NCBI RefSeq assembly: GCF_030867145.1
Contig: NC_134427.1
Span: 10,377,001-10,441,000, forward strand
Source: Opisthocomus hoazin
Taxonomy: Eukaryota > Chordata > Aves > Opisthocomiformes > Opisthocomidae
DNA length: 64,000 nt
Direction of reading: 5' to 3'
The translations under genes and the position numbers were made by a program. The notes under the pieces are model-generated. The model ran no database searches, was not told the DNA's origin, and saw only the letters and a program-made list of their open reading frames with translations. Positions 29,401 to 41,051 of this stretch are shown here, piece after piece (positions within the stretch are counted from its first letter, which is position 1; each line of letters opens with the position of its first letter).

Positions 29401-32400
29401 GCAGAGCAAAACCAAATTTGCTTTCTCAAATCTGCTGACGTGTTTATCGGGATAACATGAATGAATGCACTGCACTTGCCAGTACAGCACACAGTAGCAG
29501 CAGAAGATAGAAAATTGTCTGAAAAGAGATGACAAACTCTTTGACTGCGCACACGGGGCTGTTACTTGCCCTTCCTCCACAATGAATTGCGCTTCTGAGG
29601 AAGATGCGACCTAGCAGCAAACCTGGCTGCTGACTCTGGCTCTGCGAAAAGAGTGATAGGGAAAGTCTGGGGCAGAGACTGGTCACCCAAGACCTGCAGC
29701 ACCCAGTGCACCCCTTCTGCTGTCCCCGTGGGCCTGCACCTCTGCAGAAGTGGAGAGGGTCTTTAGTCTTAATGGGTATCTATTTTTTTTAAGCCTGAGA
29801 AATATTTTTATGCCATTTGCTCTAATTCTAATGTAGAGTTTGGGCTCTGTGTTGCCTGGGTGGAACAGAGAGCACGCAACAAAAGGGACAGGAGCTAATG
29901 ATGAAAAATACCCTTTGCTTTCAGCTTTCTGCCTCTGCGTTTGCTGAAAAATAACAGATTTTCTTGGCAAATATCAAGCGAATATTTGTGACTGAGCTTG
30001 CTCTAGTGGACATGAACTGTGCTGTGCCTCTTAGGCCTGTTGCACTTTCAGATGATTTCACCACTTTAGAATTCAGCTCTTATGATAACATTTAACACAC
30101 ACTTGTTAAACCATTCAGTGCAAAGGCGGCACAAAGTCCGGCGAAGGGTAGCATTGTGCAGAATCTGTTTCTAGAGGGTCTCCCTCTTTCAAAAATGCAA
30201 GCAAACAACACAAAGGGCTGAGGTGTTGTAACTTTTTAGGGTAGGGAGTAGAAATTTATTGACAGTGCTAATGGGATTTAGCAAACTGAGCAAAATAACA
30301 CGTGGAACTATCTTTTGGTTCTCTTGCATTGTGTGGGTTTTACTTTGTCAGTTGTTTTAAAAAGCACCCAGCAGTTTCTGGGAATGCTGAGTTAAAAAAA
30401 AAAAGTAGAGGGGGAAGAAAAAACTTATCAAGCATTTCTACAGCTTAGTAAATATGATTAATGTAACTCAATAAGACTGAACCAAAGACAACTCGTTGAC
30501 CAGTTGATATTCAGAAACATTTTTGTTTAAATATGCCTTAAAATGCCACAACAATTGGATCTAGTCCTGAAACCCTCACACATGCAAAGTTCTTATTGTC
30601 TGTATATCTGGGTTTATGGTCAGATCTATTTTAATGTCTTTAAAAAATACAGCTGCTAGTAGAAAAGTAGAGAGTCATCAGGGCTTTTGCAGGGCTTAAA
30701 GGAATGCAGAGCAAAAAACAGCTCAAAATGAAAGTGCCTGGCCCAAAATATGTTCTTCACGTTCCCTTTTACCTGCTCCTTTGCATGGCTGCACAGTCCT
30801 TCGCAGATCCACTGCCTGCAGGGCGAAGGACGGGACTCCCCTCGCTAGTCCCTCAATCTGCCTCCACACAAAGGAGTTGAACGTGCCGCTGGCCCATCAG
30901 TATAACACAACAAGCAACGTTGAGGAGCGGCAGGCACGGGGGCAGGTGGCTGCGGTGCTGTACATGTGACGTGTCACCCAGACCTGCAGAAGCGGAGGAC
31001 GGCAGCCCAGCTGTGTTCCTTGGCCCCGCAGCCTGCCCTCAGTGGTGCCCCCCATCCTTCCCCTGCTCCAGGGAAGCCCCTCGCTGCAGGGTGGCAATGC
31101 AGCAGCTTGGCTGAAGGGCCAGCAGGCACTCAGCAGTGCGTGTCTCAGTCCGAACTGTAGAAAATGCAAGGCTTACGTAGCTGCGGGCAGGATTGTTGGT
31201 CATTTTTGAGCTACCCGAGATATTAATCCAAGTTCAGGCAGGACGAAATTCATTGCTGCTGCAAAATGATGCAGCACCTCCAAGCAAGGCCTCCCTCAGA
31301 CAATGTGAACTTGACATATAGGTCACATTAACTCCTATAATTTGCTGAATATTCTCTGAAAACCTTTTAAAAATTTTCCTTCACCGCACCCAGAGTTACA
31401 GCTTACAGTTCCCAGCGGCTATCGGGAAGGAGAGGACAGACGGGCACAGATGATAGCAGCTGTTGGGAGACCTGTTATAATGGCACCTGCAGAGACTGAT
31501 ACGATGTAGAAAGGAGCCCATAAATTGTTGAATGGTTCTGGGACTTGATTTGATGTATACAAAAGAACCTGAAAAAAGACTGAATGTCCCCTATCTTGTC
31601 AGGACACTGGTATGTAATAAATAACCCCTATAAAAATGTTTACCTCCTTCATCCCCAGCAGTGAGAGCTTCTTGATGAAACACACCATTTTCATGAAAAC
31701 ATTTCTGTTTCTCCTCAAGAGCTAGGAGGAAGTTCACCTGCACAGCTGACAATGTAACTTGTCCATCTTTGCCACCAAAATGATCAGTTTTAATATTTGA
31801 ATGAAATCCAGAATTCCCATTCCTGGTTCTAACTGTCAGCTGTAAGGATTTTGTATGTAGACAATGGCTGTTTTCTAGCTGCTCCTAGAGACCCACATGA
31901 GGGCATTCAAGAAAAAACACTGTCTTGTTGGCAGTTTACTGCAAGTTATCAAGTGGTGTGGGTCTGGGATGAAATAACTTCCCACAGCCTGTCTGTCACT
32001 CAGCCGCTTGCCTCTGATGGACACATCTGTGGGAATCATGAACGACTGTGAGCTAGTTTTTAGCAGCTCCAGGCTCTTTCTCCACTCTACCTCCCTCCAG
32101 CTTTCCATGGTGGCTGGAAGTTGCTGACGTACGTGGCTGAGCAGAGCAGGACACCAGCAGCTGAGATAACAGAGGATCTGCCCCTGGCCCTGAGGTAGCC
32201 AGAGTCCTCAGCAGCCCAGATGAGCACGACGTTACCCAGCTATAAATCAGCAACCAAGCAAATATACCAAAATTTTCTGATTAGATGGAGTGAGTGCTGA
32301 ACCAAACACTTCTGCAAGGGTTTTCTGCACAGAGATCCAGGATGGAGTTGGGCTCTGACAGCTCCAGCACAGTAAAACCCTCTGTGGCAGTGGCTGGGCT

Positions 32401-35400
32401 GGTGGAGCATGGGCCTGACAAGTCCAGGGTGGGCAGCAGCCATGGGTGCTTTTATGCTATGAGCTTGATTCTGCGTTTGCCAGGACACTGCAAGCACTAT
32501 GCTGGAGCAGGGACTGCACTCTGCCCAGGACCGAGGAGCTGCTGCATAGCAGCTAAAGAGGTCAAGGTCCTCACAGCATACATGGGGATGCATCAAAAGC
32601 AAAGGAGAAGGTGGGGAGCTAGTTAATGAAGGTGAAGTGTGGCCAGCAGCTGCGTGCACTGTGGTCTGTGTGCACACCGTGGTCTGTGCGGATCTCATTT
32701 CTAACGCAGACTGCAGCAGGATAGCTCAGAGAGAGGAAAAACTCTGCCCTGGCCCTGCCTAGGCTCTGCGTGGCTGCCTGCTGAAATCCTGCCCAGCCCA
32801 CCAGCATGCCAGTTAGCTCTCAGTTCATGATGTTTTAAGTATTTTTTTCCTGGTTGGCCCTAGTAAGAGAGCACCTCAGCAGAGAACCAGCTTGTAATTT
32901 GAAACGGATATAAAAATGCACTTCTCTAAATATATATGATCTAAACCACCTAGCCTATTTTCAAGCAAAGACAACCACACATCAAAAGACGTGATCGGGG
33001 GCTCTAATTAGAACATCAACCCTTGCATTAAAGCTAGGTGCTGGGTGGAAATTGCTACATTTTCACATTCTGTTTGTGGCTATGTTCTGTTATCGCCCTG
33101 CTTTAAAAGTGCTGCAATTACTGTCTATTTTAATGAACACTGCTGGAGCTGATATAAATACATCACCAGAACATCTTGCATGCAGTACAAAAAAGTCCCT
33201 TTTCCTGCCAGCAGTGCTGAGGTGTTCATTTGCATCATAGATTCGCGATCAGGCACAATTAACAGCATGAATCAAAGAGCTGCTAAATGCAATGTTAGAC
33301 CCATTGCACCCAACGAGGCTCTGCATGCCCGTCAGTCAGTCCAGGGCAACTCCAGAATCAGAGCAGGCGTAGCCGTACCTGGGGCTGTTGGTGTGTTTCT
33401 GGATTGCTGTAGAAACGTAACAAGCCAAAACGCTCCATTTTTCCCCACTGGGGTTGCTTAGCAGGAACTGCAGCCACGAGCTGCCACAAACAGGGTGCCA
33501 GTCATCCAAATGCCTGGGCAGTGCTCCCCTGCCTGAGGAGACCCTGGGAACAAGGGTGTCTTGGGCGCTTGCTAACACTCAGATGCACCCTCCAGTGTTT
33601 CACGGCTGTGGTGGGGTGCAAAATGCCTCTGTCTCACCAGCTTCCTTCCAGCTGCAAGGTTTTCCTATCCTTGGAGGAGGTGATCAGGGAGCACAGATAC
33701 GCAACAGAGGAGAGATTTATGCCAGCAGCTGGAGCATCCCACCCTGGGCAAAGGAGATCTCCACAGTTCCTGCAGGGCTTTGTTTCCTTTTTGCTTCCCT
33801 TTGCAGTCTCTCCATCCTCCCCAACCCTTCTCAGCTGTTTGGTGCCGAGGTCCAAGCAGGGCCCTTTCCTGATGGTCCTTTCCCTTTTCATCACTGTCAG
33901 CAAGGGGAACACACATATGATTTTTTCCCCTCACGTAGAGCTGGTGAACTCTTAAAAGACTGGTGGTTTTTTCTAGGAATCGAGATCCCTGAGGAACCTG
34001 CCTCCCCTGTATCATTCTTGTGTTGAGGTGGAATTAATCAAATTTTTTGCAGATAGCAGTTCCTCAGAAAAAGGAGCAAGATCTGGACAATTTATAGGCT
34101 TATGTAAAAAAAAAGGAAATCAATCTTGTTCTAGTCTCTAGCTGTTTGGGCTGTGTTCTCTTTTCATTGCACACAAGCAACTTCCACCACCACTAATATG
34201 CAAATACAGATATTTGACCTCAGTCTTTCCTGCAGGGAGAAAACCCTCAGTCGTGTCACATACCCTCCAGCCAAGGCTTGTTGCTTGTCAGACCGTATTT
34301 TCTTCCCTCGCCTGAATCCATGTGGGCTGAGGAACCCACAGGCTCCTGCACACCCATAGCTATTAGAGAAGACCGAGACATCTAAGGATGTTTCAGCTCA
34401 GTCCTTCCTCAGGTGAGGTTTTCCATAGTTATTTTCCATATCGCAGAAGTGTCGTAACTACAAAACCGTAGTGATGGAAACTGGGACTCAACTGGTAAGA
34501 GCTGTTTAGTCTGTTGTTAATACATAGCAGGCAGCTCACAGACACTGAAACTGCAGCTAGATTCCTGTCTTTGCCCCGGCATTTCCTGCATACCAAAATT
34601 AACTGTGGTCAACAGAGAAACCTTGGATTGGTCGACAGTGAAATCCTTTAAGCAAATGCACAGATGAAACATTGTGCCGGGTCTAGGGCAGGGGGAAAAT
34701 CTGAATTTAGGATGTGTGCTCTCTGCAGGCCCACAGGAGGTGTGAAACCCAGGAGCTCCTGCAGATACCTCCTTGGCAAGGCTGACTTCGTGTGGCGCAA
34801 AAGTGGCTGGTATGAAATATTGCTGTCTTGATTGGTGATGTGGTTGTTCTTCCCAGCAGAGCTGCGCTCTGTGGTATGACACAGAAGAGATGCGAGGTCC
34901 CTGCACGACAGCAGGAGCACCATTCGGTGAGTGAAGCCAGAGCATCCACGGGGTGGGTTTTTGCATGAAGCTATGAAAAATTCAAAAACTGAAGGGCTGT
35001 CTACCTATAGCAGTAGCTTTGCTCGTATCTCATAGGTAAGACAACTTCTTCAGTTACGGCGCATTTGAGTACAGGATGTTAAGACCGGGAATTTTCCATT
35101 TGTGGGCTTTGAGAAGGGCTCTTAACAGGGCTGGGAGAACTGTGCTGAAAGAGGCAACTGCAAGTGCTGAGCAAAATGTAGGCTGGGGAAGGGACTTCTG
35201 CCTACATACACTCCTGTGGGGACACAGGACAGAGGAGAGGGGAAAACCATTTCAGCAGAGGATAGGGCTGACAAGAACAGGCAGAGAAGGATGCAGACTC
35301 ATCTAGGTTGGAACGCTGAAGCTAGGAAAGGTCTTCAGAGCAGGGGATGCTGGATGTCCCTTGGCAGAAGCGGAGGGAAAGCCTGCCTGACCCAGGTCCT

Positions 35401-38400
35401 GTGGATTCCCAAATCCCTTAACCCCTTGTCTCTGGCAGTCCCTTACTTCTCCAGTGACATTCACTGGGAGGACAAAATACGTGCAGATCTTCACCTGTTC
35501 CTGGCACTGCTCATAACACAGCAGGCTCCCTGAGGTTTGTGAACACTCCCAGCAAGAATGACAAAAAGTTCCGCTCCTGGAGCAGCTGGGGGAGGCATTA
35601 CCACCTGCAAATAAACTCACAGACAACATAAAGCAGCCTCCCTCCCTCCTTGGCGCTTGGCTTCGCTTTGCACCCCAGCCTGCATTACCCTTGGGGGTCC
35701 TGCCAGTCACCACGCTCCATCTTCACCCCATGGTACAACTCCTCAAGCCACGGCCAGGGTCAGGGACACCCTCAGCCTCCAGGGATGGGTGGCCGGAGAG
35801 TGACAGTGCCATTACTCATCTGAGGGCACAGGGCAGGAAGCCTGCACTCTGTCATCTTCCTTCTGGAGTCTGGCAAGAGGAGAGTTAATAGTTGCAGCCT
35901 GGTGTGATTTAGAGATGAACATTCTTTTCTCTAGTCTTGATCCCCGGAAAGAGCAAATCTCACATTTCTCAGGCATATGTGTTTCTGCAACAAGCTGGGG
36001 CTATTACTGCTGTGCAACTATGTGCTGCTGCAATGGGGGATGCAGGGACAAAGGTCTCCAAATGCTGGTGGTGGCACAGAGATCCCTCTTCACAATGAGA
36101 TGTGACTATGGATTAATTCTGGTGCAGCAGTGAGCTCTGAGCGTTTCAGCCATGAGTCAAGCTCCAAACATCATGAGGTTGACTTAGAAACGTGACATTC
36201 AAGAAAAATAATTAAGAAGTTCCTTGTTTTTTTGGCATCTAATGCCCAGGTTTTGAAGTTACTCTTGGGTCACGGTCTTCCCCACATAGTCACAGCATTG
36301 CAAATTGACTTTTTAATACAGGCAAGCTGAGATTTTCACCTCCTGACCTGCCTCCAGGAACTCGGGTTTTAACTGCACCATTAAACATCACAGGACTTTC
36401 AATAAAATCACGAGAGCTGGCAGCAGTCCTGACATAGCTAGGAAGGATCTGCTTTAGGACATGGCTTAATACTAAATCCTAAACCTCTGATCTTGAGTGG
36501 ATAAAGCCCAAATCCAACTTTTCTCCGCCTCTTGCCTCTACATTTTAGCATTGTATGTTATGTTGCCTATAAAAGTGGTCAGAGATGTAGATGAAACAGT
36601 GGGAATAAGACTTCAGCAAATGAACCTGCAATAGGGAAAAATAACTCTCTGTCTCGCAAATGGAAGTTAAAGGCCCATTAGTAAAACTCTGGAAGAAGCT
36701 ATCCCTTTTCCAGGGTACAAAGTGCAGCTAACGCTAGCTCGGAGCAGGGCTAGCCGTGAAAGCAGGGCATCCTGCCCATTGCAACGCCTCAACTGGAGGC
36801 ACTGGGATTGCCTGGTGCAGTCTGGAGGGATGCTGCTAGTTTTCCTGGTTGTCTAGGAAATTGTGGTAAACCCTTCAGGTTTGTAGCACTTTCCTACATC
36901 CCTTTCTCACCTAGTGCTGTGCTGGGGTAGCACACTGGTTTGTTCAGAAATGATATGAGATTTCTGGAAATGTTAGTTGATAAAGTACCGTTCAACCTTC
37001 CACAGACTGTTTCCACCCTCCAGGTAGCTTTGCTGTCCGGGGTCCAATTTGGTTCTTGCCTCACATTTCAGTCTAGGGGTTTGTGTGCCTTTTCTCCGCT
37101 TGTTGTGACTCCCTTTTCTACTGGGTTGCTTCCTGGCAAATGCTCTGCCTGTAGCTCAGTTTGTCCCAGCCCCTGAGGGAACTGCAGTGCCTGAGACGCT
37201 GCTTGGATCTCAGATTTCTGTTTAAATATTTTGCTTGTGGTTTCTGGCTGCCTGAATCCCTCCAAGGACCCCTAAAATCTAACAGCTCCCGCTGCTAACA
37301 GCGGGCTCCACCTCCACTGACGATTCCCCCTGCACCTTTGAGCGCGGGCAGCGAGTTCACACCCTGCCTGACGTCGTTTGGCAGCTGGACTGACAACCGC
37401 TGGCACAAAGACCCCCGTGCAATGCAGGAGAGGCTGCCAGCCCCGCTCTGTGATGCCTTGGCTGCTGCTGTGTTACCAGGACAGATTTGACCAATGGGTC
37501 TGCCCCAAACCACACATTTTTATTCTTGAGGCCCCTACTGCCATGCTGCTCCTGAGGCAGCACTTTGGGACCCTGCCCTGTGCTAGCGTGGCAATACATG
37601 TGCCCCAAAACACTGGGGAGTAACCTGATGCACATCTCCTCCTGCTCATACGGCACTAAAATCAGAAAGAACTGATAAACGGGGAAATTCGCAGGGAAAT
37701 CTGGCCTTCTACCCCCATCTGTTAAGCTCATTAAAGGTAGCTTTTAGCATCAAAGCAGACATTCCGTGAACAGCCAAGAAAATACCGAAGGTCAGCGCTA
37801 GTCTTAGCAGGGAAAGTCAGACCCTCGGGCACATCCTCTTGCAGCCAGCCTTCCAGGTGCCCTCTCTACTACCGACACGTGGGCTGCGAGACTGGCTTCT
37901 GCGGAAAATGTTCCCTGGGAAGTTGTTTCATTAAACCAATACAAATGTGCCTTACCATTTTCTACTCCAAGCGGCTACTCTGGGTTAGAAAACAACTGGA
38001 ATGTTAGGAATTATTAGGAGAGGAACAGAAAACAAAGCAGAGCCTCCCTATTAATCCATCTCAAATACCATGTCTGCTTCAGCCCTGCTGTCTCAGGCAG
38101 ATGTAGCAGAGCTAGAAAAAGTAGAAAGGTACCAAGAGGGATGGGTTGGCTTCCAGGCAGTGGACAAGCAGACACACCGAGGCTCTTCTCCTAGCAAGGA
38201 GGCGAGCAAGGGAGAACACAGCACGGGTCTAAAAATTGCAAAGGGCATAAAAGAATGAATATTCACTTGTGATACCGGCCTTTGGAGGCATAGACGAATA
38301 AACAGAAAGTGAATAGCAAAATGCAAGTGGAAGAAAACCCCACCAAATGCTGTTAAACATAATGATACAAGTGGCTAAAGAAATAAATCATGGGTACTGC

Positions 38401-38570
38401 GGGTGCAGTGCGGTGACTGACTGGGGCCACACACATGTGCTGGTGTCCCCCATCCCCTGGGACGTGTTACGGGGACTCTCTTCAGACCCTTCTACAGTTT
38501 CAAACCTCTCGGACACCATCAGAGGTGTTATTCTGGAGATGGCTTCGGATGGCCTGAAATAGAGGAAAAA
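23500..38570. other. Intergenic DNA, no gene seen
   Basis: I find no supported gene. Frames such as 33,454-34,026 (190 codons) and 33,521-33,955 have no recognisable protein and overlap each other in different frames. A short GAG microsatellite is at about 27,453-27,470. PLS3, the expected next gene in this direction by human synteny, has no exon that I can recognise here and probably lies beyond the left edge. Confidence 0.5.
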
Positions 38571-38579
38571 CGTTTCCCA

Positions 38580-38840
38580 GGCTGCACAGCTGCCCCTTGC
38601 CGGTGGCCCCACGCTGCGAGCAGCCGTCACGGTGGGGGCTCAGCCAGCAGCCACCTGCTGGCATCTTCTCTGTCGGGGACCGCCGGACAGACTGTGCAGC
38701 ACCATTCACCGCCACGGAAACCATCCAACACGGCCCGGCCGGACAAAGTCATCTCCCAGGAGACGGTTAAATAAGCGTGCTGAACCACGCGACACAAACA
38801 CCCTCCCCAAAGAGCAGCCGGGCTCCACGCAGCAGCTCAC
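38580..38840. promoter_or_regulatory. Small orphan CpG-rich patch
   Basis: Roughly 19 CpG dinucleotides in about 260 bases, counted by eye, against an otherwise CpG-poor surround, with GC around 60%. It lies about 2 kb beyond the 3' end of the UIF-like gene and has no attached exon that I recognise. It could be an enhancer, a promoter of an unannotated RNA, or a local GC-rich relic. Confidence 0.35.
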
Positions 38841-38849
38841 CCTATGCAC

Positions 38850-40860
38850 AACAGCAAGGATAATTTTAGAGATAATTATTCTGTGGTTTTAGTACTGTGA
38901 CAGAAAGGGGCATTTTATGCCTGTTGGAGTGAACTGACTCTGCCTCCTCTCGGTCATTTTAGCATGATGGCTACACCTTTTTGCTACATATAAATTCGGT
39001 GCCCTTCCGTGCATAGCCTGTTCCATTTCACGCTGCATGCAAAGTCACCTAGACCTGTGGGGGAATCAAGCTAGAAAAAAAGCATAGTTTTTATCATTAA
39101 GCCCTCAGTTTAAATCTAAGGAGTACTTAAAAAAAATATAAGGTACAGATTGCAGAAAAACATCTATTTGGAGCATAGTATCAGGGTGTGCTCTGAAGAC
39201 TGAGGGGATGCTGCACACTCAGGTGTTCTTTCAGGACTGAACGGCTCCATGCCTTTGCAATCTGGTTTGAGAAGTGATCAGGTTTTCTTAGCGAGTCCAC
39301 CATTTTTGTCAATAGTTATAGAGAAGGTGCAACTGAAATCCGTGATATTGCCATTTGTGACAATGTTTCTTGTTCATCTTCCATGACATCCAGATCATTG
39401 GCACAAAGCAGTGATGTCTTCTCCTGAGTTCACTAACCTGAAGTCAGTTTGCATTGGTTTCGCTTTGGATGTACTCAAAGCCAGGTCTGCTCTGATAATT
39501 TTGCCAATAACGTTAAAGGCGAAAGAGATCACAGCAAAGATTTTACACAATATGTATTGAAAACTTCCCACTGCTTTGGTTGTGCTTTGGAGCCAGCTTT
39601 GCGAGCAGCAAACTGCCTGCGGGTGGGCACTGATGGGGACCACAGCCTCCCCAAAAGCGCCGAGATGGCAGCCCATGCAGCCACACGTACTGTGCCCCGC
39701 AGTGCCACGCTGAGAGGCTGAACCTGCGCCAAAAGCCTGTTAAAGGAAGGGAAATAACCAGAGGTGACATTTGACAAGTTAGTTTTTTATTCAGTGCATT
39801 GGACTCGTACATCACCGCTTTGTCAACTAAGAACATTTCACACATTCCTATAAAACCAACGCCGAGTCCAGTCTCTTGCTAAAGACGCTCGGTGTAAAAT
39901 GTAAAGCAGTCTATCAAATATTTACCTTAATAAGTATAGCTTAGAGCCCAGTAACAGGCCGTGTCCAGCGCGTTGGTGCCAGGTTGCAGTAGTGGGTGGA
40001 GAATGGATCAGTGACTCATGGTTGGTGCAGGGCTTCGTTAACAAATGCCTAGACCCAGCTCATTAACATCTCAGCCAATGTTTGTCGGACTGCTGTAGGG
40101 CCTGGCCTCGCTCCTGCAGCTGCTAGTTTGATTATGTCGCTGCTTTGAGCATGGGTGGAGCTGCACGTATGAAATCCCTAACGCAGAACTACTGTAGCAC
40201 TGGAAAGCCTGCTTTGGGCTGGGGCAGCCTGTCTGTGCTCCGGCACGGCACAGCACGGCACATCCCACCCTGTCGTCACAGCCAGGCTGGCAGCAGCAGT
40301 CAGAACAGCACAGCAAACCAAAGAGAAATGCAAGGTGCTCAGGCCTGACTATCGGGGCAGAGCGAGAGGTTTGCAGCATGGGGGAAGGTCTTACACTGCA
40401 AACCTCCAGGCAGGGATGCCTGCACGCACAACAAATCAGGCACGAGGCGGATGCTGGGGAACACAGGCAGCCGGAGCATCCCCGCTGGTGCCACTGCTGG
40501 GGCACATCCCTCAGCCCCGCACACGCTCTGCTCCCCGTTTCGCCTCCCACATGGGCAGGCAGTGTCCTCAACCCTCAACACAGGGAAGGCTCCACGGGTA
40601 TGACCTGGAACTGGTTGCCCCTCTCTCTTGCAGGAGGCACCCCGGGGAGCACAAGGTTCCCTGGCAGGGGGACAGGGCTGGTGTCAGCCCCGCGGCTCCC
40701 CAGCAGAGCACTCCTAGAAAATCCATCTCCACTCATCCCCCTCCACCACCCTGCTCCTGTCCCACCTGCCGTGTGCTCTGCCCCAACGCTCCTCCTGCCT
40801 CATCCCTGCCCTCAATCGCTCATTCATTCTGTGCGTAAGGAAGGAGACGGCACATTGCCA
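38850..40860. other. Downstream flank of the UIF-like gene
   Basis: No further exon of the neighbouring minus-strand gene is needed or seen, because its stop and poly(A) signal are upstream. A second minus-strand AATAAA at 39,786-39,791 is followed by a T/G-rich stretch and could be a distal cleavage site giving a longer 3'UTR, but nothing requires it. Confidence 0.4.
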
Positions 40861-40891
40861 AATTAGCTATCTCAGAGGAAATCTATCGAGT

Positions 40892-40897
40892 TTTATT
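40892..40897 (-). terminator. Poly(A) signal AATAAA of the UIF-like gene
   Basis: On the minus strand AATAAA begins 59 bases after the TAG stop of exon 9. The transcript would be cleaved around 40,865-40,880, leaving a very short 3'UTR of roughly 80-90 bases. The match of stop codon and signal in the expected order supports the gene model. Confidence 0.8.
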
Positions 40898-40955
40898 GAG
40901 CTGCCCATTAGGGGCCTGGACTGTTACGGGCAGTCCCTGCGATGAGCATGTGGTG

Positions 40956-41051
40956 CTAAGGCATGGTGACCGTCCGACCGGCGCTCCTGGCTGCTGTAAA
41001 GCGCCTCTTATTCCTCAGACCAGAGAACCTCTCATCCAGCGTCAGGCTGGT
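40956..41051 (-). CDS. UIF-like gene, exon 9 (C-terminus and stop)
   Basis: The acceptor is TTTCCCCTGCAG|ACCAGC. The 31 residues begin TSLTLDERFSGLR and end GRTVTMP before TAG, against TGMTLNERF and SRFVTVG at the end of UIF. Matching both the start and the length of the last UIF segment is strong evidence for the terminal exon. Confidence 0.93.
   Translation of the reverse strand, partial: TSLTLDERFSGLRNKRRFTAARSAGRTVTMP

Noticed and set aside
37998-38046. Minute LINE-like stretch (GTTAGGAATTATTAGGAGAGG)
   Set aside because: It resembles a known repeat class but is under 50 bases and cannot be assigned to a family by eye.
39320-39430. Minus-strand frame with a stretch resembling a reverse-transcriptase LLxADDL motif (LLCANDLDVMED)
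   Set aside because: Only a short degenerate resemblance, with no second motif nearby. It may be an ancient LINE relic, but it is not enough to annotate.
1-40800. PLS3 exons, expected from human gene order
   Set aside because: No translated block resembling plastin EF-hand or calponin-homology domains was seen on either strand.
40803-40835. MNERLR-like minus-strand stretch considered as the terminal exon of the UIF-like gene
   Set aside because: Its acceptor phase is wrong. The exon at 41,051-40,956 fits phase, sequence, stop and poly(A) signal.
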